A stretch of 64,000 bases of DNA from Halomonas sp. I5-271120 (GCF_030553075.1 NZ_CP130701.1:1240001-1304000); one strand, 5' to 3'. Numbered from the stretch's first letter, positions 40,106 through 51,030 are shown. Made by a program: numbers and translations. The notes: a model not told the origin generated them from the sequence alone.

Positions 40106-41374
40106 TCAGTCGCCGTAGACGCCTTCCACGCTGGTCAGCGGATAGTGCGCCGGGTAGGGCTTACGCGCCACGCCGGTATCCACCGCCGCCTGAGCGACCG
40201 CCGAAGACACCCGGTCCAGCAGACGAGAATCCATCGGCGTGGGGATGATGTAGCCGCGACCGAACTCAAGGTGATCGATGTCGTAAGCCTTGAGCACCTC
40301 CTCGGTGACCGGCTCCCGGGCCAGGTCCTTGAGAGCGTGAACCGCCGCGACCTTCATTTCCTCGTTGATCCCGGTGGCACGCACGTCGAGGGCGCCGCGG
40401 AAAATGAACGGGAAGCCCAGCACGTTGTTGACCTGGTTCGGGAAATCCGAGCGACCGGTGGCAATGATCACATCGTCGCGGGCGGCCTTGGCGTCTGCAG
40501 GGTGAATTTCCGGATCCGGGTTGGAACAGGCGAAGACCACCGGGTTCGGGGCCATGGTCTTGAGCAGTTCAGGCGACAGCAGGTTGGGGCCGGACAGGCC
40601 CACGAAGACATCGGCACCATCGATGGCATCACCCAGGGTGCGACGCTCGGTCTCGGTGGCGAACATCGCCTTGTACTGATTGAGGTCCTCGCGGCCGCTG
40701 TGAATTACGCCCTTGCGGTCGAGCATGAAGATGTTCTCGGCCCGCGCGCCGCAGGCGACCAACAGCTTCATGCAGGCGATAGCCGCCGCACCGGCGCCCA
40801 GGCAGACGATGCGGGCGCTGTCCAGTGACTTGCCGGCGATATCCAGCGCGTTGAGCATGCCCGCAGCCGTGACAATGGCCGTGCCGTGCTGATCGTCATG
40901 GAACACCGGGATGCTGCAGCGCTCGACCAACGCCCGCTCAATCTCAAAGCACTCCGGGGCCTTGATGTCCTCGAGGTTGATGCCCCCCCAGGTATTGGCG
41001 ATACGCGCAACGGTATCGATAAAGGCCTGCGGACTTTCGGCATCGACCTCGATATCCACCGAATTGATGCCGGCGAACTTCTTGAACAGTACGCCCTTGC
41101 CTTCCATCACCGGCTTGCTGGCCAGCGGCCCCAGGTTACCCAGGCCGAGAATCGCCGAGCCATCGGAGACCACAGCTACCAGGTTGCCCTTACCGGTATA
41201 GAGATAGGCGTTTTCCGGGTCCTTGGCGATTTCACGACAGGGCTCCGCCACGCCCGGGCTGTAGGCCAGCGCCAAATGCTTCGCCGAGGTCGTCGGCTTG
41301 GTCAGCTCAACGGACAGCTTGCCGGGAATCGGATGGGAGTGGTAATCCAGTGCCGCTTGCTTCGGATCAGTCAT
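40106..41374 (-). CDS. maeB: Malic enzyme (short form)
   Basis: Oxidatively decarboxylates malate to pyruvate, probably with NADP. 422 residues from the ATG at 41374 (MTDPKQAALDYHSHPIPGK); a longer frame to 41446 is rejected. Motifs: YSPGVAEPC, VSDGSAILGLGNLG, FHDDQHGTAIV, CLGAGAAAIAC (dinucleotide fold) and FACSNPDPEI. It lacks the C-terminal phosphotransacetylase-like domain of E. coli MaeB (about 760 residues), like the Pseudomonas enzyme at the same locus. Confidence 0.94.
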   Translation of the reverse strand: MTDPKQAALDYHSHPIPGKLSVELTKPTTSAKHLALAYSPGVAEPCREIAKDPENAYLYTGKGNLVAVVSDGSAILGLGNLGPLASKPVMEGKGVLFKKFAGINSVDIEVDAESPQAFIDTVARIANTWGGINLEDIKAPECFEIERALVERCSIPVFHDDQHGTAIVTAAGMLNALDIAGKSLDSARIVCLGAGAAAIACMKLLVACGARAENIFMLDRKGVIHSGREDLNQYKAMFATETERRTLGDAIDGADVFVGLSGPNLLSPELLKTMAPNPVVFACSNPDPEIHPADAKAARDDVIIATGRSDFPNQVNNVLGFPFIFRGALDVRATGINEEMKVAAVHALKDLAREPVTEEVLKAYDIDHLEFGRGYIIPTPMDSRLLDRVSSAVAQAAVDTGVARKPYPAHYPLTSVEGVYGD

Positions 41375-41561
41375 GTCGCGTCCAGTGATGTCATATGAAG
41401 TGGCGCAAGAATATAGAAAAACGCCCGCCCCCACAACGCAAACCAAGTTGGCCTATTTTTCCAACTTTTATTGCGCGTTTGGTGCCAATCCCATCCATTT
41501 GCTGCAGTTTATACCTGACCTCTCACCCATAATGCACAGCTTATCTTTGACGACCCGCCAT

Positions 41562-41595
41562 AAAAAAGCCCGCCGCGGGACATCCCGGGCGGGCT
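41562..41595 (-). terminator. rpmE terminator
   Basis: Minus-strand AGCCCGCCCGGGA-TGT-CCCGCGGCGGGCT followed by TTTTTATG, 49 nt after rpmE. Confidence 0.9.
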
Positions 41596-41643
41596 CTGGT
41601 CCGGTCGGCGACCCAAGGGTCGCCGGCCTGGCGGCGTAAGCGC

Positions 41644-41859
41644 TTAGCCGCGCTTGACAGCAGCACCGAAACGCTTGTTGAAGCGCTCGACGCGGCCACC
41701 GGTGGTCGCCTGCTTCTGCTTGCCGGTGTAGAACGGGTGGCACTGCGAGCAAACGTCCAGATAGAACTCATGGTTCGCGGTGGAACCTACTTCAAAGGTC
41801 GCGCCGCAGCTGCAAGTGGCGGAGACCTTCTTGTAATCGGGATGGATACCTTGTTTCAT
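41644..41859 (-). CDS. rpmE: 50S ribosomal protein L31
   Basis: 71 residues. Zinc-binding (C+) type: Cys16, Cys18, Cys37 and Cys40 in TCSCG and [14 protein letters not shown] is the classic N-terminus. Divergent from priA, an arrangement shared with E. coli and Pseudomonas. No zinc-free paralogue is present here. Confidence 0.98.
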   Translation of the reverse strand: MKQGIHPDYKKVSATCSCGATFEVGSTANHEFYLDVCSQCHPFYTGKQKQATTGGRVERFNKRFGAAVKRG

Positions 41860-42070
41860 CTTGAAGCCTCATTGAGCGGTATGCCGCCACCTGATCCACT
41901 GCCAGGCACCGCATACGGGTTATGATCGCCCGCGGCCGAGTGGCCACGTCAACGAACCGGAATCCGCCGACTCTCTCACACGTTCTGGACCAACCCTCAA
42001 CGGGTGACCGGGAAACGAGAGCGAGGCCGCGGAGGGCGGTGATTCTAGCAGACCCAATCTCGGAGGCCAA

Positions 42071-44320
42071 TTGTCCGCCAGTGCTTCGTCGCTTCCCGAC
42101 GCTCCCCGCGTGCTGGGGGTTGCCGTACCCACCCCGCTGCGCCGCCTGTTCGACTACCTGCCCGGCCCCGAGACGCCGACCGGCGGCTGGCGACCCGGCC
42201 TGCGCGTCCAGGTCGCCCTGGGGCGACGCTCGGTCGTCGGCATCGTCATCGAATGTCGCGCCACCAGCGAGGTGGCGCTTGACCGCCTCAAGCCCATAGA
42301 GGCCTGTCTGGATGAAAGCCCGCTGCCCGCTGACTGGCTGTGGCTGACGCGCTTCACCGCCCGCTACTATCAGCATCCGCTCGGCGATACCCTGCAGCAG
42401 GCGCTGCCGGTGCTGCTGCGCCAGGGGCGTCCGCTCGAGGCTCGCACCCTGGAGCGCTGGCGGCTAAGTGCACAGGGCCAGGCGACCCAGGCCGCCGACC
42501 TTGGCCGGGCGCGACGCCAGGCCGAGCTGCTGGAGCTCTTGCGCCAGCACCCCCGAGGCCTGCCCACCGCCGCCATCACCGCCCAGCAATTCAGCCGCGC
42601 CCAGCTCACGGCGCTGCGCGACAAGGGGCTTATCGACTGCCTCGAGGAGCCACGCCTGGCCAGCGAGCCGCCGCGCCCGACGACCCTGCTCGCCGAACCG
42701 GCGCTCAACCTCAACCGCGAGCAGGCGGCAGCCCTCTCGACCCTGCACGAGGGCCTCGACCGCTATCACCCCTGCCTGCTGCATGGCGTCACCGGCAGCG
42801 GTAAGACCGAGGTCTATCTACAGCTGATCGAGGCGGTCATCCAACGTGGCCGCCAGGCCCTGATCCTGGTACCCGAGATTGGCCTTACCCCCCAGACCCT
42901 CGAGCGCTTTCGTCGCCGCTTTCGGGTGCCGGTGGTGGCGCTGCATTCCGGCCTCACCGATCACGAACGCCTGGATGCCTGGCTGGCCGCCATGAGCGGC
43001 CGCGCGCCGATCGTCATCGGCACCCGCTCGGCGATCTTCACGCCCCTGGCGAGCCCCGGGGTGATCATCGTCGACGAGGAACACGACGGGTCGCTCAAGC
43101 AGCAGGAGGGGCTTCGCTACCACGCCCGGGACCTGGCCGTGGCCCGCGCCCACCACCACGGCATCCCGGTGGTGCTGGGCAGCGCCACCCCGGCGCTGGA
43201 GAGCCTGGCCCAGGCGCGAAGCGGGCGCTATGCCCACCTGCGCCTGACCCAGCGCGCCAGCCGCCACCCGCCGGCGAGGCTCGAGCTGATCGACCTGCGC
43301 GGCCGCCCCCGCCAGGGCGGGCTGATCCCCGCGACGATCGACGCCATCCGCCAGACCCTCGCCGCCGGCCACCAGGTGCTGGTGTTCATCAATCGACGCG
43401 GCTTCGCGCCGACGCTGGCCTGCCATGCCTGCGGCTGGCTCGCCGAATGTGACCACTGCGACGCCCGCATGACGCTGCATCGTCAGCCACCGCTGCTGGC
43501 TTGCCACCACTGCGAGCGCCAGCAGCCGCTACCGCCGGCCTGCCCGACGTGCAAAAGCGGCGACCTGCGCCCGCTGGGGGCCGGCACCGAGCGCGCCGAG
43601 GAAAGCTTGGCCGCGCTCTTCCCGGAGGTGCCGGTGCACCGCATCGACCGCGACAGCACGCGACGCAAGAATGCCTTCGGCGAGGTGCTCACCGAAATCA
43701 AGCGCGGCGAGCCGAGCCTCTTGGTCGGCACCCAGATGCTCGCCAAGGGTCATCACCTGCCCCACGTCACCCTGGTGGTGGTAGTCAACGCCGATGCCGG
43801 CCTCTATGCCAGCGACTTCCGGGCCCTCGAGCACTCGGCGCAACTACTAACTCAGGTGGCCGGTCGCGCCGGCCGCGCCGCCCACCCGGGCCGCGTGCTG
43901 GTGCAGACCCTGCACAGCGACGACCCGCACCTGCGCCTGCTCGCCGAGCGCGGCTACGATGCCCTAGCCGATGCCCTGCTCGAAGAGCGCCGCGGCGCGG
44001 CCCTGCCGCCCTTCCGCTTCCTGGCTCTGACGCGTTTCGAGAGCGCCCGGGAAGCCGAGGCCATGGGGCTCGCCAAGGAGGCAGGGGAGGCGTTACGCGA
44101 GTGGCTGGCGACGCGGGGCAACGCCGTGACCTGCCTGGGCCCCGTGCCGGCGCCCATGGAGCGTCGCCAGAACCGCTATCATGTACAGCTGCTGCTCTCC
44201 GGCGCACAGCGCAGTCAGCTGCACGAAGCCAGCGCCTGGCTCGTGGCCTGGCTGGAGGCCTGCCGCGACGCCCGGCGGGTGCGCTGGTCGCTGGACATCG
44301 ATCCCCAGACCCTGGCCTAG
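42071..44320 (+). CDS. priA: Primosomal protein N' (replication restart helicase PriA)
   Basis: 3'-5' helicase that reloads the replisome at stalled forks. 749 residues. The start codon is TTG at 42071, preceded by GGAGG at 5-nt spacing, with no better ATG nearby. The N-terminal 3'-DNA-binding domain is followed by Walker A GVTGSGKTEVY, DEEHDGS (DEAH-type box) and the zinc-binding Cys pairs CHACGW, CDHCD, CHHCERQ and CPTCKSG. Divergent from rpmE and upstream of argS. Confidence 0.97.
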   Translation: MSASASSLPDAPRVLGVAVPTPLRRLFDYLPGPETPTGGWRPGLRVQVALGRRSVVGIVIECRATSEVALDRLKPIEACLDESPLPADWLWLTRFTARYYQHPLGDTLQQALPVLLRQGRPLEARTLERWRLSAQGQATQAADLGRARRQAELLELLRQHPRGLPTAAITAQQFSRAQLTALRDKGLIDCLEEPRLASEPPRPTTLLAEPALNLNREQAAALSTLHEGLDRYHPCLLHGVTGSGKTEVYLQLIEAVIQRGRQALILVPEIGLTPQTLERFRRRFRVPVVALHSGLTDHERLDAWLAAMSGRAPIVIGTRSAIFTPLASPGVIIVDEEHDGSLKQQEGLRYHARDLAVARAHHHGIPVVLGSATPALESLAQARSGRYAHLRLTQRASRHPPARLELIDLRGRPRQGGLIPATIDAIRQTLAAGHQVLVFINRRGFAPTLACHACGWLAECDHCDARMTLHRQPPLLACHHCERQQPLPPACPTCKSGDLRPLGAGTERAEESLAALFPEVPVHRIDRDSTRRKNAFGEVLTEIKRGEPSLLVGTQMLAKGHHLPHVTLVVVVNADAGLYASDFRALEHSAQLLTQVAGRAGRAAHPGRVLVQTLHSDDPHLRLLAERGYDALADALLEERRGAALPPFRFLALTRFESAREAEAMGLAKEAGEALREWLATRGNAVTCLGPVPAPMERRQNRYHVQLLLSGAQRSQLHEASAWLVAWLEACRDARRVRWSLDIDPQTLA

Positions 44321-44533
44321 GCATAGGCTCGGACTTGGTGCTGGGCCAGGGGCGCTGCGGGATTGCGCACCGTAGCGCAGCGCTTAATCTGTGAATTCAG
44401 GTTTAAAGCGCGGCGGCAATTGCCGATAATGCGCCATCACGCTGAGTTGAGCGACGCTAACTCGCCGGCCGGCGGCAAGCTCCTCGCCGTCATTCACGCC
44501 TGCCGGGCCAGGCAACAGGACATCAGGTTTTTC

Positions 44534-46219
44534 ATGAAAGACACCATCATTGCACTGCTCGAAGAGGCCCTGAGCGCCCTTCAGCAGCAGGGCGAACTGC
44601 CCCAGGACATCGCCCCGACCATCAAGGTCGACCCCACTAAGGACAAGGCCCACGGTGACTTCGCCACCAACCTGGCACTGATGCTGGCCAAGCCGGCGGG
44701 CAAGAAGCCCCGTGAGCTGGCCGAGGCGCTGGTCGCGGCTCTGCCGGCCTCTCCCGCAGTGAGCAAGACCGAGATCGCCGGCCCGGGCTTCATCAACTTC
44801 TTCGCCGCCACCGACGCTCTCGCCCAGGTGGTGTCGACCATCCTCGATACCGGCGACGCCTATGGCCGCTGCCTCGACGGCAAGGGCGAAAAGGTGCAGG
44901 TCGAGTTCGTCTCCGCCAACCCGACAGGCCCGCTGCACGTCGGCCACGGCCGTGGCGCGGCGATCGGCGACAGCCTGTGCCGCCTGCTCGAAGCGACCGG
45001 CTACGACGTGACCCGCGAGTTCTACTACAACGATGCCGGCGCCCAGATCAGCAACCTGGCGCGCTCCGTACAGTCCCGCGCCAAGGGGCTGACCCCGGAC
45101 GACCCGAGCTGGCCGGCCGACGGCTACCGCGGCGATTACATCCGCGATGTGGCAGAGAGCTACCTGGCCGGCGAGACCGTGCACGCCGATGACCGCCACG
45201 TCACCGGCGCCGCCGACCCCGACGATCTGGACGCCATCCGCGACTTCGCGGTGGCCTATCTGCGTCGCGAGCAGGACCTGGACCTCAAGGCCTTCGGCGT
45301 CGCCTTCGACGTCTACTTCCTCGAGTCCTCGCTCTACGAAGAGGCCAAGGTCGAATCCACCGTCAATACGCTGATCGAGGGCGGCCATACTTACGAGCAG
45401 GACGGCGCCCTTTGGCTGCGCACCACCGACTTCGGTGACGACAAGGACCGAGTGATGCGCAAGCAGGACGGCGGCTACACCTACTTCCTGCCCGACGTCG
45501 CCTACCACCTCGACAAGTGGCAGCGCGGCTTCACCCAGGTGATCAACGAGCAGGGCGCCGACCACCACTCCACGGTGACCCGGGTACGCGCCGGCCTGCA
45601 GGCCCTCGAAGCGGGCATCCCCAAGGGCTGGCCGGACTACGTGCTGCACCAGATGGTGCTGGTCACCCGCTCGGGCGTCGAGGTCAAACTCTCCAAGCGC
45701 GCCGGCAGCTACGTGACCCTGCGCGACCTGATTGACGAAGTCGGCCGTGACGCCACCCGCTACTTCCTGGCCGCGCGGCGTGCCGACTCTCAGTTGACCT
45801 TCGATATCGACCTGGCCCGCTCGCAGTCCAACGACAACCCGGTCTATTACATCCAGTATGCCCACGCCCGGGTATGCAGCGTGCTGCGCAAGGCCGCCGC
45901 CGAAGACCGCGACTTCCAGCACGACCTGGCGCTTGCGAACCTTTCCCTGCTCGAGACCGATCAGGAGAAGGCGCTGATGAACCGCCTGGCCCGCTACCCG
46001 GAGGTGGTGCGCATCGCCGCCGGCAATCGCGAGCCGCAGCAGGTTGCCCAATACCTGCAGGACCTGGCCGCCGATTTCCACACCTGCTACAACGCGGTGA
46101 AGGTGATGGTCGACGACGATGCCCAGCGCAACGCGCGCCTGGCACTGGGTATTGCGACCCGTCAGGTGATCCGCAACGGCCTCGACCTGCTGGGCGTCAG
46201 CGCCCCCGAGGAGATGTAA
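44534..46219 (+). CDS. argS: Arginine--tRNA ligase
   Basis: Charges tRNA-Arg. 561 residues from the ATG at 44534 ([16 protein letters not shown]); the frame is open to 44363 but the added 57 residues are not family-like. The N-terminal additional domain is followed by the HIGH motif as HVGH in [18 protein letters not shown]; the KMSKS counterpart is KLSKRAG. The anticodon-binding DALR domain ends the protein. The SPOR gene begins 3 bp later, so both are co-transcribed. Confidence 0.98.
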   Translation: MKDTIIALLEEALSALQQQGELPQDIAPTIKVDPTKDKAHGDFATNLALMLAKPAGKKPRELAEALVAALPASPAVSKTEIAGPGFINFFAATDALAQVVSTILDTGDAYGRCLDGKGEKVQVEFVSANPTGPLHVGHGRGAAIGDSLCRLLEATGYDVTREFYYNDAGAQISNLARSVQSRAKGLTPDDPSWPADGYRGDYIRDVAESYLAGETVHADDRHVTGAADPDDLDAIRDFAVAYLRREQDLDLKAFGVAFDVYFLESSLYEEAKVESTVNTLIEGGHTYEQDGALWLRTTDFGDDKDRVMRKQDGGYTYFLPDVAYHLDKWQRGFTQVINEQGADHHSTVTRVRAGLQALEAGIPKGWPDYVLHQMVLVTRSGVEVKLSKRAGSYVTLRDLIDEVGRDATRYFLAARRADSQLTFDIDLARSQSNDNPVYYIQYAHARVCSVLRKAAAEDRDFQHDLALANLSLLETDQEKALMNRLARYPEVVRIAAGNREPQQVAQYLQDLAADFHTCYNAVKVMVDDDAQRNARLALGIATRQVIRNGLDLLGVSAPEEM

Positions 46220-46222
46220 GCC

Positions 46223-46909
46223 ATGGCCGCACGCCAAGCCGCCAAACCCGCCAGCCGCAAGGGGGCGACGACCCGCAAGCGCGCCACACAGGCCAAGCGC
46301 CAAGCGCCCCGCGTGCCCGGCTGGCTGTGGGGGCTGGGTGGTCTGGTGGCCGGCTTCTTCCTCTCCCAGTACCTGCAGGATTCAGCGCCGGCACCACTGG
46401 CCAAGGTATTCAGCCGTCCCGCGGCCGAGCAGGCCGCACCGTCGGCCGACTCGGCGAAGGGCGAAACGGGAGGACAGGCGACCGGGGCCAGCGAGCCGCG
46501 CATGCCGACCTTCGAGTTCTATACCCTGCTGCCGGAATCCGAGGTCATCGCCCCGGGCGGCGAGTCCCAGGGCAACGCCTCGGCGGCGGCCAAAGACCCC
46601 ATCGCCGAGCAGATCTCGCGCCAGCAGGCGCAGAGTGCCGAGAACCGCCGGCCCACCGAGATTGCCGACGACGAGCGCTACATGCTGCAGGCCGCGTCGT
46701 TTCGTGACGCCTCGGATGCCCAGCGCCTGGCGGGAAAACTTAGCGACTTCGGGCTGATGGCCAGCATCAGCAAGGTCCAAACCGGGGACGGCGCCACCTG
46801 GCACCGAGTTCAGGTCGGCCCCTACGGCGACGCCCGCGAGCTCAACCGCGCCCAGGATCTGATGATCACCCAGGGCATTGAGCCGCTGACCATCCGCCTG
46901 CAGAACTGA
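46223..46909 (+). CDS. SPOR-domain membrane protein (FtsN-like)
   Basis: 228 residues: a very basic cytoplasmic N-terminus (about 1-30), one membrane segment (VPGWLWGLGGLVAGFFL, about 31-48), a low-complexity Ala/Pro/Glu linker and a C-terminal SPOR domain (about 153-228; YMLQAASFRDASDAQRLAGK ... VQVGPYGD), which binds denuded septal glycan. Topology and the argS-SPOR-hslVU order match the FtsN-type genes of this region in E. coli and Pseudomonas, so a division role is likely but not proven. Confidence 0.86.
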   Translation: MAARQAAKPASRKGATTRKRATQAKRQAPRVPGWLWGLGGLVAGFFLSQYLQDSAPAPLAKVFSRPAAEQAAPSADSAKGETGGQATGASEPRMPTFEFYTLLPESEVIAPGGESQGNASAAAKDPIAEQISRQQAQSAENRRPTEIADDERYMLQAASFRDASDAQRLAGKLSDFGLMASISKVQTGDGATWHRVQVGPYGDARELNRAQDLMITQGIEPLTIRLQN

Positions 46910-47120
46910 GCCGATCCGCGCAGCCGCAACGCCGCGCGTGGCCGCGGCGGCAGGCATCCACCTGCCGCCGCCTGGCCAAGGTTGAATTCCCCCTCCCCCG
47001 CCCACACCTTTCCTTCACGTTACCAACGATAGCTTTCATGGCGTCCGTCCGACCGCTCACCGCATCCCGGACGCCCAAGTCACCGGGAGTGTCATCGCTC
47101 CCACTACGGAGTCCTTCTCC

Positions 47121-47639
47121 ATGACCACGATCGTATCCGTACGCCGCGGCGACCAGGTCGCCCTGGCCGGTGATGGCCAGGTCTCACTGGGCAACACCGT
47201 CATGAAAGGCAACGCCAGCAAGGTGCGTCGCCTCTATCGCGGCCAGGTGCTGGCCGGTTTCGCCGGCGGCACTGCCGACGCCTTCACCCTGTTCGAGCGC
47301 TTCGAAGCACAGCTCGAGAAATACCAGGGCCACCTCACCAAGGCCGCTGTCGAACTCGCCAAGGAATGGCGCACCGACCGCGCCCTGCGCCGTCTCGAGG
47401 CGCTGCTGGCGGTGGCCGACAAGAACGCTTCGCTGATCATCACCGGCAACGGCGATGTCGTGGAACCCGAGCGCGGCATCATTGCCATCGGCTCGGGCGG
47501 CAACTATGCACTGTCCTCGGCCCGCGCCCTGCTCGAGAACACCGAGCTGTCGGCCCGTGACATTACCGAGAAGTCCCTGGAGATCGCCGGCGACATCTGC
47601 GTCTTCACCAACCACCACATCACGCTGGAAGAGCTCTGA
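47121..47639 (+). CDS. hslV: ATP-dependent protease subunit HslV (ClpQ)
   Basis: Threonine peptidase of the HslUV protease. 172 residues. After Met removal the N-terminus is [20 protein letters not shown] with catalytic Thr; [15 protein letters not shown] and [12 protein letters not shown] follow. hslU begins 3 bp after the stop. These genes are heat-shock controlled in E. coli; upstream, GTTGAA near 46980 and a C-rich stretch resemble a sigma-32 promoter only weakly, so I do not call one. Confidence 0.98.
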   Translation: MTTIVSVRRGDQVALAGDGQVSLGNTVMKGNASKVRRLYRGQVLAGFAGGTADAFTLFERFEAQLEKYQGHLTKAAVELAKEWRTDRALRRLEALLAVADKNASLIITGNGDVVEPERGIIAIGSGGNYALSSARALLENTELSARDITEKSLEIAGDICVFTNHHITLEEL

Positions 47640-47642
47640 GCC

Positions 47643-48965
47643 ATGACCCAGATGACCCCCCGCGAGATCGTTCACGCCCTCGACCAGTTCATCATCGGCC
47701 AGCAGGACGCCAAGCGCGCCGTGGCCGTGGCGCTGCGCAACCGCTGGCGCCGCATGCAGCTCGATGAAGAGCTGCGCCAGGAAGTCACACCCAAGAATAT
47801 CCTGATGATCGGGCCGACCGGCGTGGGCAAGACCGAAATCGCCCGTCGCCTGGCCAAACTGGCCCGTGCGCCCTTCCTCAAGGTCGAGGCCACCAAGTTC
47901 ACCGAAGTGGGCTATGTGGGTCGTGACGTCGAGTCGATCATCCGTGATCTGACCGAGGCGGCGATCAAGATGGTTCGCGAGCAGGCCAAGGAAGAGGTCG
48001 GTCACAAGGCCGACGATGCCGCCGAGGAGCGCATCCTCGACGCCCTGCTGCCGCGGCCGAGGGGCAGCGAGTACGACAGTGCCCGGGACGACACCTCGAC
48101 CCGCCAGGTCTTCCGCAAGAAGCTGCGCGAGGGTCAGCTCGATGACAAGGAAATCGACATCGAGATCACCCCGCAGAGCGGTGGCATGGACTTCAATACC
48201 CCGCCGGGCATGGAGGAGATGGCAAGCCAGCTGCAGAGCATGTTCTCCAACATGAACAAGCAGAAGACCGAGACCCAGCGGGTCGCGGTCAAGGATGCCT
48301 GGAAGCTCCTGCGCGACGAGGAAGCCGCCAAGCTGGTCAACGAGGACGACATCAAGCATCGCGCCATCGAGGCGGTGGAGCAGCACGGCATCGTCTTCCT
48401 CGACGAGATCGACAAGGTCGCCAAGGGCCAGCAGGGCAGCGGCGGCGAGGTATCCCGCGAGGGCGTGCAGCGCGACCTGCTGCCGCTGATCGAGGGCTCG
48501 ACGGTCTCCACCAAGCACGGCATGGTCAAGACCGACCACATCCTGTTCATCGCCTCCGGCGCCTTCCATCTGGCCAAGCCTTCGGATCTGATTCCGGAGC
48601 TCCAGGGCCGGCTGCCGATCCGGGTCGAACTCAACGCCCTGTCGCCGGAGGACTTCCAGCGCATCCTCACCGAGCCGTCCGCCGCCCTGACCAAGCAGTA
48701 CCAGGCGCTGATGGCCACCGAGGGCCTCGAGATCGCCTTTACCGACGATGGCATCAAGCGCATCGCCGAGATCGCCTGGCGGGTCAACGAAGGCACCGAG
48801 AACATCGGCGCCCGTCGCCTGCATACCGTCATGGAGCGCCTGCTCGAAGACGCGTCCTTCAAGGGTGGCGACATGGAAGGCCCGCTGACCATCGACGCCG
48901 CCTATGTCGACTCCCAGCTCGGCGAACTGGCCATGGACGAGGACCTGTCGCGCTACATCCTCTGA
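47643..48965 (+). CDS. hslU: ATP-dependent protease ATPase subunit HslU
   Basis: AAA+ unfoldase that feeds HslV. 440 residues. Walker A GPTGVGKT at 57-64, pore motif GYVG in [11 protein letters not shown], the I-domain insertion, Walker [10 protein letters not shown] and the C-terminal RYIL tail that docks into HslV. Partner of hslV in a two-gene operon. Confidence 0.99.
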   Translation: MTQMTPREIVHALDQFIIGQQDAKRAVAVALRNRWRRMQLDEELRQEVTPKNILMIGPTGVGKTEIARRLAKLARAPFLKVEATKFTEVGYVGRDVESIIRDLTEAAIKMVREQAKEEVGHKADDAAEERILDALLPRPRGSEYDSARDDTSTRQVFRKKLREGQLDDKEIDIEITPQSGGMDFNTPPGMEEMASQLQSMFSNMNKQKTETQRVAVKDAWKLLRDEEAAKLVNEDDIKHRAIEAVEQHGIVFLDEIDKVAKGQQGSGGEVSREGVQRDLLPLIEGSTVSTKHGMVKTDHILFIASGAFHLAKPSDLIPELQGRLPIRVELNALSPEDFQRILTEPSAALTKQYQALMATEGLEIAFTDDGIKRIAEIAWRVNEGTENIGARRLHTVMERLLEDASFKGGDMEGPLTIDAAYVDSQLGELAMDEDLSRYIL

Positions 48966-49043
48966 CCTGGCACGCTGGCCGTGGCCACGCCCTCGCGGCG
49001 GGCCGCGGCCAGCCCGCTTTGTGGATTCCTACAGGAGGCCGCC

Positions 49044-49427
49044 ATGAGCGTCCCGATTCCCTCACGCGTTCACTACCACAAGTCCGCCCGCGAGCTGGAG
49101 CTTGGCTACCCGAACGGCGACACCTACCGGTTGTCGATCGAGTATCTGCGCGTCTTCTCGCCCTCCGCCGAGGTGCGCGGCCACGGCCCCGACACCGCCG
49201 TGCTGCAGGTCGGCAAGAAGGATGTGGGCCTTGCCAACATTACCCCGGCCGGGCGCTATGCCCTGAAACTCTCCTTCGATGACGGCCACGACAGCGGCCT
49301 CTTCAGCTGGGACTACCTGTATGCTCTCGCCACCAACGCCGAGATCAACTGGGCGGACTACCTCAAGCGACTCGAGGCGGCCGGCGAGTCCCGCGAGCCG
49401 AAGAGCATCCAGTTCAAGGAGCTGTGA
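49044..49427 (+). CDS. DUF971 (gamma-butyrobetaine hydroxylase-like N-terminal) protein
   Basis: 127 residues from the ATG at 49044, with AGGAGG upstream. A single DUF971 domain: HYHKSARELELGYPNGDTYRL, SIEYLRVFSPSAEVRGHG and YALKLSFDDGHDSGLFSWDYL. Related domains occur in iron-sulfur or cofactor-linked proteins, but no function is established here. Found directly after hslVU in many gammaproteobacteria. Confidence 0.9.
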   Translation: MSVPIPSRVHYHKSARELELGYPNGDTYRLSIEYLRVFSPSAEVRGHGPDTAVLQVGKKDVGLANITPAGRYALKLSFDDGHDSGLFSWDYLYALATNAEINWADYLKRLEAAGESREPKSIQFKEL

Positions 49428-49515
49428 GGCAACCGCCGACCCGCAGCGCCGGTCGGCAGAACACCGTCGCCTATCGGGCGCCGCTCGAGTCCGTGACGGC
49501 AAAGACAAGGCCATA

Positions 49516-49542
49516 GCGGTGACGCTACAATGGCGTCACCGC
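49516..49542 (+). repeat. 10-bp inverted repeat with TACAAT in the loop, upstream of ubiE
   Basis: GCGGTGACGC-TACAATG-GCGTCACCGC, perfect arms. The loop TACAAT would be a good -10 element, with AAGACA (49502-49507) as a weak -35 at 18 bp. If so, the arms are an operator around the -10 of the ubiE promoter; otherwise a hairpin after the DUF971 gene. Confidence 0.6.
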
Positions 49543-49569
49543 CGGCCTCTTGCCGGCTCTCTTATTATT
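49541..49569 (+). terminator. Probable terminator after the DUF971 gene
   Basis: GCCGGC-CTCTT-GCCGGC followed by TCTCTTATTATT. It overlaps the preceding inverted repeat by two bases. Short stem, so moderate confidence. Confidence 0.5.
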
Positions 49570-49621
49570 GTGCGTGCCGCACCACGGGCACGGACTGATG
49601 TACTGACTGATAGGGATGCCC

Positions 49622-50368
49622 ATGGACAAGCGCACCACTCACTTCGGCTATCAGGAAGTCCCGGTCGACGAAAAAGCCTCGCGGGTCGCCGACGTCTTCC
49701 ACTCGGTGGCGGCGCGCTATGACGTGATGAACGACCTGATGTCCTTCGGCATCCACCGGGTCTGGAAGCGCCTGACCCTGGAACGTGCCGGCGTGCGTCC
49801 CGGCCACCGGGTGCTCGACATCGCCGGCGGCACCGGTGATCTGACCCTGAAGTTCTCGCGCCAGGTCGGCCCTCGCGGCCAGGTGATCCTCGCCGACATC
49901 AACGCCTCCATGCTGCGGGTCGGCCGCGACAAGCTGCTCGACCATGGCGTCGGCGGCAACGTCGAGTACGTGCAGGCCAACGCCGAGTGCCTACCCTTTC
50001 CTGACAACAGCTTCGACTGCATCACCATCGCCTTCGGCCTGCGCAACGTCACCGACAAGGATGCCGCCCTGCGCTCGATGGCAAGGGTACTCAAGCCCGG
50101 CGGTCGCCTTTTGGTGCTGGAGTTCTCCAAGCCCGATAACCCGCTGCTGTCGAAGGCCTACGACGACTACTCCTTCCATCTGCTGCCGAAGATGGGCCAG
50201 TGGGTGGCCGGTGACGCCGACAGCTACCGCTACCTGGCCGAGTCAATTCGCATGCACCCGGACCAGGAGACCCTCAAGGGCATGATGGAAGCGGCCGGGC
50301 TCGAGCGCGTCGAGTACACCAACCTGACCGGCGGCATCGTCGCCCTGCACCGAGGCATCAAGCTCTGA
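49622..50368 (+). CDS. ubiE: Ubiquinone/menaquinone biosynthesis C-methyltransferase UbiE
   Basis: SAM-dependent C-methylation of the ubiquinone ring. 248 residues. Starts [19 protein letters not shown] prefer the ATG at 49622 because AGGGA ends 5 nt before it, though an in-frame ATG at 49616 exists. SAM-binding [15 protein letters not shown], then [12 protein letters not shown] and the C-terminal [13 protein letters not shown] are typical. First of ubiE-ubiJ-ubiB; the stop shares a base with the ubiJ start. Confidence 0.97.
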   Translation: MDKRTTHFGYQEVPVDEKASRVADVFHSVAARYDVMNDLMSFGIHRVWKRLTLERAGVRPGHRVLDIAGGTGDLTLKFSRQVGPRGQVILADINASMLRVGRDKLLDHGVGGNVEYVQANAECLPFPDNSFDCITIAFGLRNVTDKDAALRSMARVLKPGGRLLVLEFSKPDNPLLSKAYDDYSFHLLPKMGQWVAGDADSYRYLAESIRMHPDQETLKGMMEAAGLERVEYTNLTGGIVALHRGIKL

Positions 50369-51030
50369 TGATGGTCCTCGCCGGTTTCGAACGCACCCTG
50401 AACGCCCTGCTCGCCCGGGACCCTGCAGCGGCCACGCGGTTGGCCTCGCTCGCCGGCTCGCGCCTGCTGGTGCGCCTGGAGCGCCCGGCCTATGCGCTGC
50501 TGGTGAGCTTCGAGGCACATGGCCTGTCGCTCTCCCGAGGCGAGGGTCTGAGCGATGAAGACGCCGATGTGATCGTCGAGGCCGACAGCGAGGCCCTGGG
50601 TGAGCTGATCGGCGGCGAATCCGCCGAGCGTCTGATGTTCCGAGGACGCCTGGCGGTGCGCGGACGCGCCCAGGTACTCGAACAGGCCCGGGACCTGCTG
50701 CTCGACCTGGACTTCGACTGGGAGGGCGAGCTCGCCCACTGGCTTGGCGATAGGCCGGCCCACAGCCTGGCCGAGGGCATGCGCCGCCTGGCCCGCTGGG
50801 GCCTGCGCACCCGCCAGGAGCTGACCGCCGACATCGGCGAGTACGTCTTCGAAGAGGCCAAGCTGCTGCCCGGCCGCCATCAGCTCGAGGTGATGCGCGA
50901 CCAGCTTACCGCGCTCGAGATCGCAAGCGATCGCCTCGAGGCCCGGCTCGAGCGCCTCAGGCGACGCCTGGAAGCGCGCGGCCTGCCTGACGACAGGCGC
51001 GACGGATCGGCTGAGGAGCCCTGCCCATGA
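50368..51030 (+). CDS. ubiJ: Ubiquinone biosynthesis accessory factor UbiJ
   Basis: Lipid-binding scaffold of the soluble Ubi complex. 220 residues: an SCP2 domain (about 12-110, with [12 protein letters not shown] and [18 protein letters not shown]) and a C-terminal coiled coil rich in Arg/Leu/Glu (about 165-210). The start overlaps ubiE by one base (TGATG) and the stop overlaps ubiB by 4 bp. Confidence 0.93.
   Translation: MMVLAGFERTLNALLARDPAAATRLASLAGSRLLVRLERPAYALLVSFEAHGLSLSRGEGLSDEDADVIVEADSEALGELIGGESAERLMFRGRLAVRGRAQVLEQARDLLLDLDFDWEGELAHWLGDRPAHSLAEGMRRLARWGLRTRQELTADIGEYVFEEAKLLPGRHQLEVMRDQLTALEIASDRLEARLERLRRRLEARGLPDDRRDGSAEEPCP

Noticed and set aside
46975-47020. Sigma-32-like promoter before hslV (GTTGAA ... 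CCCACACC)
   Set aside because: The -10 match is poor and the stretch is simply C-rich; not enough to call.
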